Made by a program: the position numbers and the translations under genes. DNA of 37,708 bases from assembly GCA_022426185.1 (NCBI GenBank), contig JAKMEB010000142.1:1-37708 (forward strand), given 5' to 3'. The stretch comes from Schleiferiaceae bacterium (lineage in GTDB: Bacteria > Bacteroidota > Bacteroidia > Flavobacteriales > Schleiferiaceae). Positions 9,526-19,129 of this stretch are shown here, piece by piece. The first letter of the stretch is position 1, and each line of letters begins with the position of its first letter. The notes beneath the pieces are model-generated. The model was not told the origin of the DNA. It saw nothing but the letters and a program-made list of their open reading frames with translations, and ran no database searches.

Positions 9526-10223
9526 TCTTCCAACGAAGACTTAAAATACGCAGACCATTCTAACGGGTTCTTTGCGCCATCGGCAGCGAAGGACCCGATT
9601 TTGGTCCTACGCAAAGCACTTAAATGAGCGCCAGAGTTCAAGGCCTTGCCTAGGTCATGCGCAAGAGAGCGGATGTAGGTGCCTTTCCCGCAAACGACGC
9701 GAATCTTCAATACATGATCAGTGAAGGACAGGATGTCCATTTCATCGATTTGGACCGTACGTGGTTCTGCAATTACCTCTTCACCTGCCCGTGCTTTTTC
9801 ATACATCCTTACCCCACCCTGTTTAATGGCCGAAAAAATGGGTGGATATTGCTGTGTTTCGCCTAGGAAATTCGGTAGGACGTCTTTGATCGCTGAAACA
9901 GTTATGTGCTCTGTAGGAAAGGTCGCATCAATCGCACTTTCTAAATCATAAGAAGGCGTGGTGCCACCGAACGTAATTTCAGCCACATACTCCTTCTTTT
10001 GGCCCATATAACTGGAAATTTCTTTAGTCTTTTTACCTACGCAAATAATGAGTAACCCAGAAGCAAGGGGGTCGAGCGTACCCGCATGTCCTACTTTAAG
10101 TTTTTTAAGGCCCAATTCTTTTTGAAGGGTAAACCTTATTTTCGCGACTGCCTGAAAACTAGTCCACTCTAAAGGTTTATCTACCAATAAAACCTCGCCT
10201 GCCAATATAGATGCTTTATTCAA
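9522..10223 (-). CDS. truB: tRNA pseudouridine(55) synthase
   Basis: ORF 233 aa; LLVDKPLEWTSF, KVGHAGTLDPLASGLL, YIRSLAHDLG. Confidence 0.96.
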   Translation of the reverse strand: MNKASILAGEVLLVDKPLEWTSFQAVAKIRFTLQKELGLKKLKVGHAGTLDPLASGLLIICVGKKTKEISSYMGQKKEYVAEITFGGTTPSYDLESAIDATFPTEHITVSAIKDVLPNFLGETQQYPPIFSAIKQGGVRMYEKARAGEEVIAEPRTVQIDEMDILSFTDHVLKIRVVCGKGTYIRSLAHDLGKALNSGAHLSALRRTKIGSFAADGAKNPLEWSAYFKSSLED

Positions 10224-10226
10224 AGT

Positions 10227-11027
10227 TTAAACCAGTTGACTGATCAATACGATGGCGGCCACCGCGAAACAGTAGTAAGAGAAATACTTTAATTGACTGC
10301 GCTTAACTAGCGCAATCATCCAATTACAAGCAACGATGCCACTAAGAAAAGCTGCGATTAATCCTATGATGAGAACGGCACCACTCACCTCTTCACCCAA
10401 GGTCTCTCCTGCTACAATATCCTTTGCGTCTAAAAATGCCTTACCCAAGATGATGGGTAAAACCATTAAAAAGGAAAATCGAGCAGCTTTAGCTCGGTCT
10501 ATACCTAATAATACGGAAGCAGAAATTGTTGAACCGCTTCGAGAAATACCAGGCAATATGGCAACCGCTTGAGCAAGTCCAATCACAAGTGCATCAATTC
10601 CTTGAACGCTTTTTCGAGTTTCTTTGGCGCGATCTGCAAGGAAAAGTAAAATACCAGTTAATGTTAACATGGCACCTATAAGAAGTAATTGGCCCTCAAA
10701 TAATGCGCCAATCTGCTCTTCAAAAACTAAACCTATAAAAGCTGCAGGGAGCATAGATATCAAAATAAAACTAGCAAATTTTGTCTCTGCATTCCATTTG
10801 AATTTGAGTATTCCCGTGATGATTTCAGCAATGTCTTTTCTAAAAACAACGATCGTAGAAAGGGCCGTTCCAGCGTGAACAACAACATCGAAGGTCAGGC
10901 TTTGTGCACCCGACATCTCAAGCCCAAAAAGCGCTTTTCCTATTTCAAGGTGACCTGAAGAGCTTACTGGCAAGAATTCCGTGAGGCCCTGTATGAGGCC
11001 CAAGATTAAAGCTTGAATTGGTGTCAT
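10227..11027 (-). CDS. uppP: Undecaprenyl-diphosphatase (BacA type)
   Basis: GLIQGLTEFLPVSSSGHLEI and LPGISRSGSTISASVLLG; likely start MTPIQALILG at 11027, downstream of the ORF-track start. Confidence 0.95.
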   Translation of the reverse strand: MTPIQALILGLIQGLTEFLPVSSSGHLEIGKALFGLEMSGAQSLTFDVVVHAGTALSTIVVFRKDIAEIITGILKFKWNAETKFASFILISMLPAAFIGLVFEEQIGALFEGQLLLIGAMLTLTGILLFLADRAKETRKSVQGIDALVIGLAQAVAILPGISRSGSTISASVLLGIDRAKAARFSFLMVLPIILGKAFLDAKDIVAGETLGEEVSGAVLIIGLIAAFLSGIVACNWMIALVKRSQLKYFSYYCFAVAAIVLISQLV

Positions 11028-11035
11028 TGTGAAAT

Positions 11036-11269
11036 TTAATCTTCCTTTTTCTTCATCATGATCGCAGCGATAGGCAACAAGAGGCCGATGAAAATGAACC
11101 ATGGAGCTACACCTATGCGCTGTGTTCCAAATATTTCTTCGTTAAATTCATCTGGCGCTTCTGCACCACCACCCAACATGAGCGCGAACCCGATAGCCAG
11201 CATCAACAAACCAGCGATGAGCACCACATATTTTCTGCGGTCAAATAGGAAAGTATCTTTGTTTTCCAT
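11036..11269 (-). CDS. DUF3098-like small membrane protein
   Basis: ORF 77 aa, two TM segments; located between uppP and ftsX, a familiar Bacteroidota order. Confidence 0.7.
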   Translation of the reverse strand: MENKDTFLFDRRKYVVLIAGLLMLAIGFALMLGGGAEAPDEFNEEIFGTQRIGVAPWFIFIGLLLPIAAIMMKKKED

Positions 11270-11271
11270 AG

Positions 11272-12150
11272 TTAAAAGTATAATTCGTTCGTTCTTAATT
11301 TCAAATATTTACGGATCGCCACAGCCGTTGATATGCCAGGTACAAGGAGTCCTAAAAACAATAAAGCTCCGAACACTACCAAGATGGTTGTTTTCTCGAA
11401 GAGCGCAAGCAGCGCAGGAAAATAATTACCCAACACATTACCTAAGGCCAGCAATAATACCATACTCAATAAAGCACTTAGAACCCCTAAAAATAAACTA
11501 TTCAATAAATAGGGTCTTCGAATGAAGGCTGAGGTGGCACCGACCAACTGCATGGTCTTTAACAAGAAGCGTTTTGAATAAATAGTAAGTCGAATGCTTG
11601 AATTGATTAGTGCCAAAGCAACGAGCAACAACACAAATACAGCGCCAGCAAGCATCCAACTTATTTTTTCGATGTTTTGATTCACCAGCGTAATGAGATC
11701 GGGATCGTAAAGTACCTCATCGATGTAGGGATCCGCCATGAGTTCTTGGCGCAGCTCCTCTAGATTACCTGAGGCCACAAATGTACCGTTGAGATGCAGG
11801 TCGACTGTATTTGAAAGCGGGTTGTAACCTAAAAACTCTACAAAATCCTCTCCTAAATCTGCCTGGAGAGCTGCAGCCGCCTCTTCTTTTGTAACCAATT
11901 CGGCGCTTTTAGCGTAGTCCGCCAACTGCTGAGACTTCAATAATGTGCGTAATTCTTCTTCTGGAACAGATTCATCCAATACCAAGGTAAACGTGAAGTT
12001 TTCGCGCACCGCTTGTGCCAACCCTTTCGCAGAAAACACTAAAGAACCCAAAACGCCCAATACAAAAAGGACGAGGGTCATAGAAACGACTACGGACAGC
12101 TGCGAAGACCGGACGCGGGAAGTAGTGAATTTTTGTTCTTTGGAACTCAT
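11272..12150 (-). CDS. ftsX: FtsX-like cell-division ABC permease
   Basis: Start MSSKEQKFTTSRVRSSQLSVV at 12150; N-terminal TM, ectodomain with VPEEELRTLLKSQQLADYAKSAELVTKEEAAA, three C-terminal TMs. Confidence 0.88.
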   Translation of the reverse strand: MSSKEQKFTTSRVRSSQLSVVVSMTLVLFVLGVLGSLVFSAKGLAQAVRENFTFTLVLDESVPEEELRTLLKSQQLADYAKSAELVTKEEAAAALQADLGEDFVEFLGYNPLSNTVDLHLNGTFVASGNLEELRQELMADPYIDEVLYDPDLITLVNQNIEKISWMLAGAVFVLLLVALALINSSIRLTIYSKRFLLKTMQLVGATSAFIRRPYLLNSLFLGVLSALLSMVLLLALGNVLGNYFPALLALFEKTTILVVFGALLFLGLLVPGISTAVAIRKYLKLRTNELYF

Positions 12151-12219
12151 TGCAGCGAAAATAGTAAATCTAGCGGCGCATTCACTAATTTCGCGCATGT
12201 TCAACACATCTTTAACGCA

Positions 12220-14979
12220 ATGGACTACAACCACAACGAAATAGATAAAAAATGGCAGCAGATTTGGGCTGAAAAAGGCACCTATCATGCGCCCAACTCG
12301 AGTGAGCAGCCCAAGTTTTATGTGTTGGATATGTTCCCTTACCCATCAGGTGCTGGACTGCATGTTGGACATCCGTTGGGGTACATCGCATCAGATATTT
12401 ACGGACGCTATAAAAAACAGAAAGGCTTTAACGTTTTACATCCCATGGGGTACGATGCTTTTGGACTGCCTGCAGAGCAATACGCCATTCAAACAGGTCA
12501 ACATCCAGAAAAAACTACCGCCATTAATACCTCGCGCTATAGAGAGCAATTGGATAATATTGGTTTTGGTTTAGACTGGTCGCGTGAATTCAAGACTACA
12601 GACCCTGCTTATTACAAATGGACGCAATGGATTTTCATCCAACTTTTCGATGCCTGGTACGACCAGAGTAATGATAAGAGCCGTCACATCAATACACTCA
12701 TTGACCATTTAAATAAGAATGGAACGGAAGGTCTGCGTGCCGCAGAAACCGAAACGCTTGAGCTGACTGCAGCGCAATGGAATGCCATGAGCGAAAAAGA
12801 GCAGTCGGAAGTATTATTGAATTACCGTTTAGCCTATCGCAGTGAAAGTAATGTGAATTGGTGTCCTGCTCTTGGAACCGTACTTGCCAATGATGAGGTA
12901 AAAGACGGGATGAGCGAGCGGGGCGGCCATCCTGTGGTTCAAAAACAGATGATGCAGTGGTCCATGCGAATCACAGCCTACGCAGACCGTTTATTGGAAG
13001 GACTGGATCGCATCGAATGGAGTAATGCCCTAAAAGAAACACAGCGCAATTGGATTGGTAAATCTGTTGGAGCAGCACTTTTCTTTGATATAAAAAACTA
13101 TCCAGGACAAATTGAGGTATTCTCTACCCGTCCAGATACCCTCTTCGGAGCTACTTTTCTGACGCTTGCTCCAGAGCACGAATTGGTTGATGCCATTACA
13201 ACGGACGAGCAAAGAGCAGCAGTAGCTGCTTATAAAGAAAGAGCAGCATCGCGCAGTGAACGCGATCGAATGGCGGACACAAAAACCATTAGCGGCTGTT
13301 TTACAGGTGCTTATGCACTCCATCCCATCAATGGAACCTTGGTACCGATTTGGATTGGCGATTACGTTCTTGCTAGTTACGGAACTGGAGCTGTAATGGC
13401 AGTACCAGCTCATGATAGCAGGGATTATGCCTTTGCAAAATACTTCAACCTTCCTATCGTGGAGGTCGTTGAAGGCGGTGACATCGCCTTAGAAAGCTAC
13501 GATGCAAAGTCGGGCAAGATGGTGAATTCCGATTTCCTAAATGGCATGGATTGTATGGATGCCAAAGGAAAAATGATTGCACATTTAGAGCAAATTGGAT
13601 ACGGAAAAGGGGCGACTCAATTCAAACTTCGAGATGCTATTTTTGGGCGCCAACGCTATTGGGGAGAACCCATACCGGTCTATTATGACAACGGAATACC
13701 TAGAACGCTTCCACTAGAAGATCTCCCATTGACGCTCCCAGCAGTAGATGCCTATTTACCCACTGAAGATGGAGAACCTCCGTTGGCGCGCGCTGAAAAC
13801 TGGACCTACAATGGCCTCCCACTTGAAACGACAACTATGCCGGGTTGGGCTGGTTCCTCTTGGTATTTTTTACGTTACATGGATGCGCACAATGACGCTG
13901 AATTTGCAGGTAAAGCAAGTACACAATATTGGAATCAAGTAGACCTTTATGTGGGTGGTTCTGAACACGCAACAGGTCATCTACTGTACTCACGATTCTG
14001 GACAAAAGCACTCTATGACCTAGGTCACATTAATTTTGATGAGCCGTTTAAAAAGCTGATCAATCAAGGAATGATTCAGGGCATCAGTGCATTCGTGCAT
14101 CGTATAAACGGTACAAATACCTTCGTGAGTGCAGGATTAAAAGACCAATACGAAACGCATCCACTTCATGCCGATGTTGCATTCTTGCAAGGTGATGAAT
14201 TAGATGTTGAGGCATTTAAAAATTGGCGCGAAGAATACACGGACGCTGAATTCATTTTGGAAGAAGGCAAATACTACTGCAGTAGAGAAGTAGAAAAGAT
14301 GTCCAAATCGAAATTCAATGTAACCAACCCGGACGAGATTGTATCCAAATATGGTGCAGACGTGCTCCGTATGTATGAGATGTTTTTGGGACCTATTGAG
14401 CAGAGTAAACCATGGAACACCCAAGGTTTGAGCGGAGTAGCCGGGTTCCAGCGCAAATTCTGGAAGCTCTTTCATATGGGTGGTGCATTCAATGTAAGTG
14501 CGGCTCCGGCAGAAAAGAAAGCTTTAAAAGCAGTGCATTCGTGTATTAAAAAGGTGAGTGAGGACATTGAAAACTTTAGTTTCAATACTTCGGTAAGCGC
14601 CTTTATGATTGCTACCAATGAATTAACCGATCTCAAGGCAAATAATAGAGAATTGCTCGAACCGCTCGTTCGGCTCATTGCTCCCTTCGCACCTCATTTG
14701 GCGGAAGAACTTTGGGAAAAACTCGGAGAAATGGGCTCTGTTACCCACACCGCTTATCCCAAACACAACGAAAGCTTTCTTATTGAAAGCAGTAAGAATT
14801 ATCCGGTATCCTTCAATGGAAAAGTGCGTTTCCAATTAGAACTGCCATTAGATATGGCTAAAGATGCTATTGAAAAAACAGTTCTTGAAGATCCGCGCAC
14901 TGTAGAGCAGATTGGCGAAAAGCAAGTACGTAAAATGATTGTCGTACCCGGACGTATTATCAATATCGTTATTGGGTAA
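12220..14979 (+). CDS. leuS: Leucyl-tRNA synthetase
   Basis: Start MDYNHNEIDKKWQ at 12220; MFPYPSGAGLHVGHPLGY (HIGH region) and KMSKSKFNV. Confidence 0.97.
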   Translation: MDYNHNEIDKKWQQIWAEKGTYHAPNSSEQPKFYVLDMFPYPSGAGLHVGHPLGYIASDIYGRYKKQKGFNVLHPMGYDAFGLPAEQYAIQTGQHPEKTTAINTSRYREQLDNIGFGLDWSREFKTTDPAYYKWTQWIFIQLFDAWYDQSNDKSRHINTLIDHLNKNGTEGLRAAETETLELTAAQWNAMSEKEQSEVLLNYRLAYRSESNVNWCPALGTVLANDEVKDGMSERGGHPVVQKQMMQWSMRITAYADRLLEGLDRIEWSNALKETQRNWIGKSVGAALFFDIKNYPGQIEVFSTRPDTLFGATFLTLAPEHELVDAITTDEQRAAVAAYKERAASRSERDRMADTKTISGCFTGAYALHPINGTLVPIWIGDYVLASYGTGAVMAVPAHDSRDYAFAKYFNLPIVEVVEGGDIALESYDAKSGKMVNSDFLNGMDCMDAKGKMIAHLEQIGYGKGATQFKLRDAIFGRQRYWGEPIPVYYDNGIPRTLPLEDLPLTLPAVDAYLPTEDGEPPLARAENWTYNGLPLETTTMPGWAGSSWYFLRYMDAHNDAEFAGKASTQYWNQVDLYVGGSEHATGHLLYSRFWTKALYDLGHINFDEPFKKLINQGMIQGISAFVHRINGTNTFVSAGLKDQYETHPLHADVAFLQGDELDVEAFKNWREEYTDAEFILEEGKYYCSREVEKMSKSKFNVTNPDEIVSKYGADVLRMYEMFLGPIEQSKPWNTQGLSGVAGFQRKFWKLFHMGGAFNVSAAPAEKKALKAVHSCIKKVSEDIENFSFNTSVSAFMIATNELTDLKANNRELLEPLVRLIAPFAPHLAEELWEKLGEMGSVTHTAYPKHNESFLIESSKNYPVSFNGKVRFQLELPLDMAKDAIEKTVLEDPRTVEQIGEKQVRKMIVVPGRIINIVIG

Positions 14980-16213
14980 GGCCGTCCAATTCTCCTTTTA
15001 AACTCGACATATAGGTTTTGTAGGCATCCATTCGATCTGCTGAAAGCGGCTTGGCATCTGGTAACTTTTGCTTGTAGGGATCGACCTGCTTCCCATTTAC
15101 CCAAAATCGATAACAAACGTGTGGGCCTGTTGCAAGGCCTGTGGAACCTACATAACCAATAACATCGCCTTGTTGAACCTTTACACCATTTTTAATACCC
15201 GGTTTTATTTTACTCATATGCAGGTATTGGGTGGAATAAGTACTGTTATGGCGGACCTTGACATAGTTTCCATTCGCAGAGGTATACTGAGCAGCACTAA
15301 TAACGCCGTCCGCTGTTGTCATGATAGGCGTACCTGTTGGGGCGGCATAATCGGTCCCTAAATGTGCTTTCCAGCGCTTTTGCACTGGATGAAAGCGGCG
15401 ACCGGAATACCTTGAGGAAATACGTGTAAAATTTAATGGTGCTCGAAGAAAGGTCTTTCTCAAGCTCCGCCCTTGCTCATCATAGTAGTCATGAAAACCT
15501 AATTCATTCTCATAAGGAAAAGCGTAAAAATCGTTACCCATGTGCGTCAAGTTCGCTGCAAGGATGCTCTTCAATCCCACATAAACAGTATCGTCTACAT
15601 ACTCTTCTTCATAGACAACACTAAAGGCATCTCCTTTTTGAAGGCGAAAAAAATCAATGGTCCACGCATAGGCTTCCACTAAAGACATGGCCAGCGCTTG
15701 GGTACCGCCAGAGCGTCCTACGCTTAAGTATAAAGCATCGTTTATTGTACCAGAAATCACTCTTCTTCGTACCTCACGTACTTTCTCCACCTTTTTCGCA
15801 TAAATGGAGTCTTGCAAACCAATGACCCAATATTCGTATTTACTTTCTGGATAAATAAAATAAGCTGGGAACAGTGAACTGTCTCCAGTAGCGAATTGCA
15901 CTTCAATACCAGCACGTAAGCGTCGTACGTTAAAATCGTCCTCGACGGCTGCTGCGATTTTATATATCTGAGCCGTACCAATACCACGTTTACCCAAAAG
16001 TGCGCCAAAACTCTCACCAGATGCAATGGTATGTTTTTCGAAACGCAAAGTATCTGCAGGTAACGTGAGAACCACTTTAGGTTCAACCACCTCAACAACT
16101 TCCTCCTGATTTTCCAGGACATTTACCTGTTCATTTTTCGAGGAAATGACCCAAATTATGAGCAATACAAAAAGTGCCGCTATCGCGATCCAGGCATTCT
16201 TTTTTAAACTCAT
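14969..16213 (-). CDS. M23 family metallopeptidase
   Basis: ORF 414 aa; N-terminal TM anchor; KAHLGTDYAAPTGTPI and GYVGSTGLATGPHVCYRFWVNGK. Confidence 0.92.
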   Translation of the reverse strand: MSLKKNAWIAIAALFVLLIIWVISSKNEQVNVLENQEEVVEVVEPKVVLTLPADTLRFEKHTIASGESFGALLGKRGIGTAQIYKIAAAVEDDFNVRRLRAGIEVQFATGDSSLFPAYFIYPESKYEYWVIGLQDSIYAKKVEKVREVRRRVISGTINDALYLSVGRSGGTQALAMSLVEAYAWTIDFFRLQKGDAFSVVYEEEYVDDTVYVGLKSILAANLTHMGNDFYAFPYENELGFHDYYDEQGRSLRKTFLRAPLNFTRISSRYSGRRFHPVQKRWKAHLGTDYAAPTGTPIMTTADGVISAAQYTSANGNYVKVRHNSTYSTQYLHMSKIKPGIKNGVKVQQGDVIGYVGSTGLATGPHVCYRFWVNGKQVDPYKQKLPDAKPLSADRMDAYKTYMSSLKGELDGLTQ

Positions 16214-17184
16214 TGAGCTCCCTCTATTTCTTGTAAAACGCTATCTACCCAGCTCTTACCCCAATCGGCTCGTTGAGCCGCAGTCCATAATTCGGGATAG
16301 AAAATACGACGTTGGAATCGGGGTGGTAAATACTTCTGCCAGTTCGTTCCACCAGTAGCAGCAATAGCTGTGGGCTTCTTGGACAAATAGTGTACGGCTG
16401 TTTTATAGTGCTGTAAGGGCCAGTTTACATTGACGTTTAAATCTAATAATCGCAGTGCATCCTCAAGACTTGCCAACTGTGCATCGCTTAAACCATTGCG
16501 TTTGAGTTCACAGAAACGTTCCCAAATATTGCAATGTTCATAGGCTTCGGCAGCGAATAGGAAATCGTCCCAGTACTTTTCAATGAATTGAACGGCGGTA
16601 TAGGCCGGTTGACCCGTGGATTCAATTTTAGCGCCATCACGCCAGTAGATTGCTTCCATCTGTTCCTCGATCGAGGCATTGCGCAATCCTTCACGCTTGG
16701 ACTCCGCAACTATATGTATCACAGGTGCACAACCTAATTCTATCATCCGGTATTGTGCACTTTGGAAACCAGAGGCTGGGGCGAGGGCGTCTCGAAACGC
16801 TAAAAATTCGGACTTTTTCATGCCCTTTTCCATAACACCAAAGCTGCTTCTTAAGGCACCGAAATAACGATTCAGACGATCTAAGCGTTCTTTAAAGTCG
16901 GCTACCTCCAACTGCTCCGCGGAAGCAATGGAATCTATTTCATTGCGTATCAGTTTGAAATACAGTTCCGTGATCTGATGGTAAATAATAAAAATAGGTT
17001 CGTCAGGGACGTCAGTGACTGGGCGCTGAAGACTGAGCAGAGTCTCTAATTGGATGTAATCCCAATAATTTTTAAACTGCGCTCGTTGCCAGCCGTCGAC
17101 GTAAGTCTCAAAATCCTGGCCAGTGCTTTCGATCTTACCGCGCAATGCGGTGAGCTTTTCCATCAATTCAGGAGTCCATTCCAT
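16210..17184 (-). CDS. Tryptophan 2,3-dioxygenase family protein
   Basis: ORF 324 aa; FIIYHQITELYFKLIRNEID, ASGFQSAQYRMIELGC, TGGTNWQKYLPP. Confidence 0.9.
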   Translation of the reverse strand: MEWTPELMEKLTALRGKIESTGQDFETYVDGWQRAQFKNYWDYIQLETLLSLQRPVTDVPDEPIFIIYHQITELYFKLIRNEIDSIASAEQLEVADFKERLDRLNRYFGALRSSFGVMEKGMKKSEFLAFRDALAPASGFQSAQYRMIELGCAPVIHIVAESKREGLRNASIEEQMEAIYWRDGAKIESTGQPAYTAVQFIEKYWDDFLFAAEAYEHCNIWERFCELKRNGLSDAQLASLEDALRLLDLNVNVNWPLQHYKTAVHYLSKKPTAIAATGGTNWQKYLPPRFQRRIFYPELWTAAQRADWGKSWVDSVLQEIEGAQ

Positions 17185-17204
17185 ACAAAGGTTTTCGGTT
17201 AATT

Positions 17205-17212
17205 CAAAAATA
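17205..17212 (-). promoter_or_regulatory. -7 element candidate upstream of the tryptophan dioxygenase gene
   Basis: Minus strand TATTTTTG (TAnnTTTG) about 20 bp before the start codon; no clear -33 TTG. Confidence 0.4.
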
Positions 17213-17260
17213 AGCCGAATTATCTGTGCGATGATGCACTCAGCTAGAGGTTATACACGA

Positions 17261-18280
17261 TTAAGCTTTAGCCAATGTGAATCTAAATGTGGTACCAACA
17301 CCTTCCACAGAATGAACCTCAATAGATTCACCATGCCTATCTATTATATGCTTAACAATGGATAACCCCAGCCCGGAACCTCCTGCATCACGCGAACGCG
17401 CTTTGTCAACACGATAGAATCGTTCAAAAATGCGATGGATATCTTTGGCCGGAATACCATAACCCTTGTCAACTATACTAATCTGAATTTTTGCACCCAC
17501 ATCTTCCAACAATATTTTCACACTCTGTGGCTCTGCGCTATACTTGATGGCATTGACTATAAGGTTATCCAGAACCTGCTCTATTTTCCCCGTATCACAA
17601 AGCACTAATTGACTCTTAAGACAGTCGTACTTCACTTTGGTTTTAGCATCATTTTTCACGGCAAACGTCTCTAAACTTAGTAACGTATCTTCGATCAACA
17701 AGTCTAGTCGAGTAGGCTCTAAGCGTATGTCGTATTGTCCCGTCTCTACCTTCGAAAGCACATCCATGTCCTTGACTAACGAAGTCATTCGTTCAACAGA
17801 TTTTGCAGCACGCTTCAAAAATTTTGTAGCAATCTTAGGGTCGTCCTTTGCTCCGTCTAATAAAGTTAAGATGTACCCCTGAATATTGAATATCGGCGTC
17901 TTTAATTCGTGACTTACATTCCCAACGTATTCTCGCCTGAATTCTTCTCTACTTTCAAGCTCATGGATCAACTTTTTCTGCCGTAAGGACCATTCTTCTA
18001 CAGATTGCTCTAACTTCTCTAAAGTCATGTTGTTATCGAACCCGGGTATGGACTGATCACTACTTTCTAGAATTTTGCGTTGTATGCGACGAATGCGCAG
18101 AGTAAAATTTAAATAAATAGCTGTAGCCAAGGCAACAAAAAAAATAAGCACCGTCGCGACTAACCAAACTATGAGCGGCACATGTTGTAAGCGTAATGAA
18201 CTAAAATAAAACAGGCTACCTATACCGGCTAAAAGCACGGCCATAGCAAAAGAAAAAAACAGTACTCTACGAGAGCTCAT
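17261..18280 (-). CDS. phoR: PhoR-like sensor histidine kinase
   Basis: ORF 339 aa; two TMs; GNVSHELKTPIFNIQGYI, NLIVNAIKYS, RFYRVDKARSRDAGGSGLGLSIVKHI; adjacent to phoB. Confidence 0.85.
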   Translation of the reverse strand: MSSRRVLFFSFAMAVLLAGIGSLFYFSSLRLQHVPLIVWLVATVLIFFVALATAIYLNFTLRIRRIQRKILESSDQSIPGFDNNMTLEKLEQSVEEWSLRQKKLIHELESREEFRREYVGNVSHELKTPIFNIQGYILTLLDGAKDDPKIATKFLKRAAKSVERMTSLVKDMDVLSKVETGQYDIRLEPTRLDLLIEDTLLSLETFAVKNDAKTKVKYDCLKSQLVLCDTGKIEQVLDNLIVNAIKYSAEPQSVKILLEDVGAKIQISIVDKGYGIPAKDIHRIFERFYRVDKARSRDAGGSGLGLSIVKHIIDRHGESIEVHSVEGVGTTFRFTLAKA

Positions 18281-18972
18281 TATTCTTCTATTTCAAATTT
18301 ATAGCCCACACCTTTTATCGTCTTGATGCGCTCATCTCCTATTTTCTCACGGATTTTCCGAATATGTACGTCGATGGTTCTTCCACCAACAACTACAGAG
18401 TCACCCCATATCCTATCCATAATGCCATCTCTAGAAAACACCTTCCCGGGCTTTGAAGCCAGAAGACTTAACAGTTCAAATTCCTTTCGAGGCAAGACAA
18501 CTATGTTTCCTGACAATTCAACGTGGTATTGTTCGATATCAATAACCATATCTCCATGACGAATAATCTGTCGTTCTGACTTTTCTATAGCTGGTCTCCG
18601 TCGTAGTAATGCTTTTAATCTAGAAATAAGCACTTTCGGCTTTACAGGCTTGGTGATGTAGTCGTCTGCACCTGCTTCGAAACCTGCAACTTGGGAATAG
18701 TCTTCGCCGCGCGCCGTTAAAAATGCAATAATGGTATGCTTTAGATTGACGTCCTGTCGAATGATATCACAGGTTTCGATGCCATCCATACCCGGCATCA
18801 TAACATCAAGCAAGATTAAATCTGGAAGAAATTTCTTCGCAATCGCAATACCGTCTTTGCCACTCAGTGCTGTCTTCACTTCGTAACCTTCATTTCTGAG
18901 ATTATATCCGACTATTTCGAGAATATCTGGCTCGTCGTCTAAAACTAATATTTTTGCTTTGTCTGATTCCAT
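18280..18972 (-). CDS. phoB: PhoB-like OmpR-family response regulator
   Basis: ILVLDDEPDILEIVGYNL, LDVMMPGMDGIE, VVVGGRTIDVHIRKIREKIGDERIKTIKGVGYKF; start MESDKAK at 18972 (or MTQASR at 18990), not 19236. Confidence 0.88.
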   Translation of the reverse strand: MESDKAKILVLDDEPDILEIVGYNLRNEGYEVKTALSGKDGIAIAKKFLPDLILLDVMMPGMDGIETCDIIRQDVNLKHTIIAFLTARGEDYSQVAGFEAGADDYITKPVKPKVLISRLKALLRRRPAIEKSERQIIRHGDMVIDIEQYHVELSGNIVVLPRKEFELLSLLASKPGKVFSRDGIMDRIWGDSVVVGGRTIDVHIRKIREKIGDERIKTIKGVGYKFEIEE

Positions 18973-19073
18973 GCGCGATGCTTGTGTCATTAAATATAAC
19001 AAGGACAAATTAAGGCATTCTGTGACACGGTTTCCATCAAGACTAATTATTATAACAATAAGTAAGCGTTGTA

Positions 19074-19107
19074 TTAACCTTAACTTAACCTTGGCTCGTA
19101 AGATTTG
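19074..19107 (+). promoter_or_regulatory. Candidate Pho box plus -7-like element upstream of porin
   Basis: TTAACC/TTAAC/TTAACC with 11-bp period between outer copies; TAAGATTTG 30 bp downstream of first copy. Confidence 0.5.
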
Positions 19108-19129
19108 CATCCAAATAAAGAACGAGTCA

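Noticed and set aside
12133-12219. Upstream extension of leuS and matching extension of ftsX (12151-12288)
   Set aside because: Conserved starts MDYNHNEID and MSSKEQ are internal; the extensions overlap each other's coding region.
6380-17198. Shared CGAAAACCTTT before the radC and dioxygenase start codons
   Set aside because: Only two copies of an A-rich leader-like word; compatible with chance and A-rich initiation context.
18959-19129. N-terminal extension of the porin ORF overlapping phoB
   Set aside because: Signal peptide MKSKKIVWG... begins at 19130 and the candidate Pho box and promoter lie in the extension.
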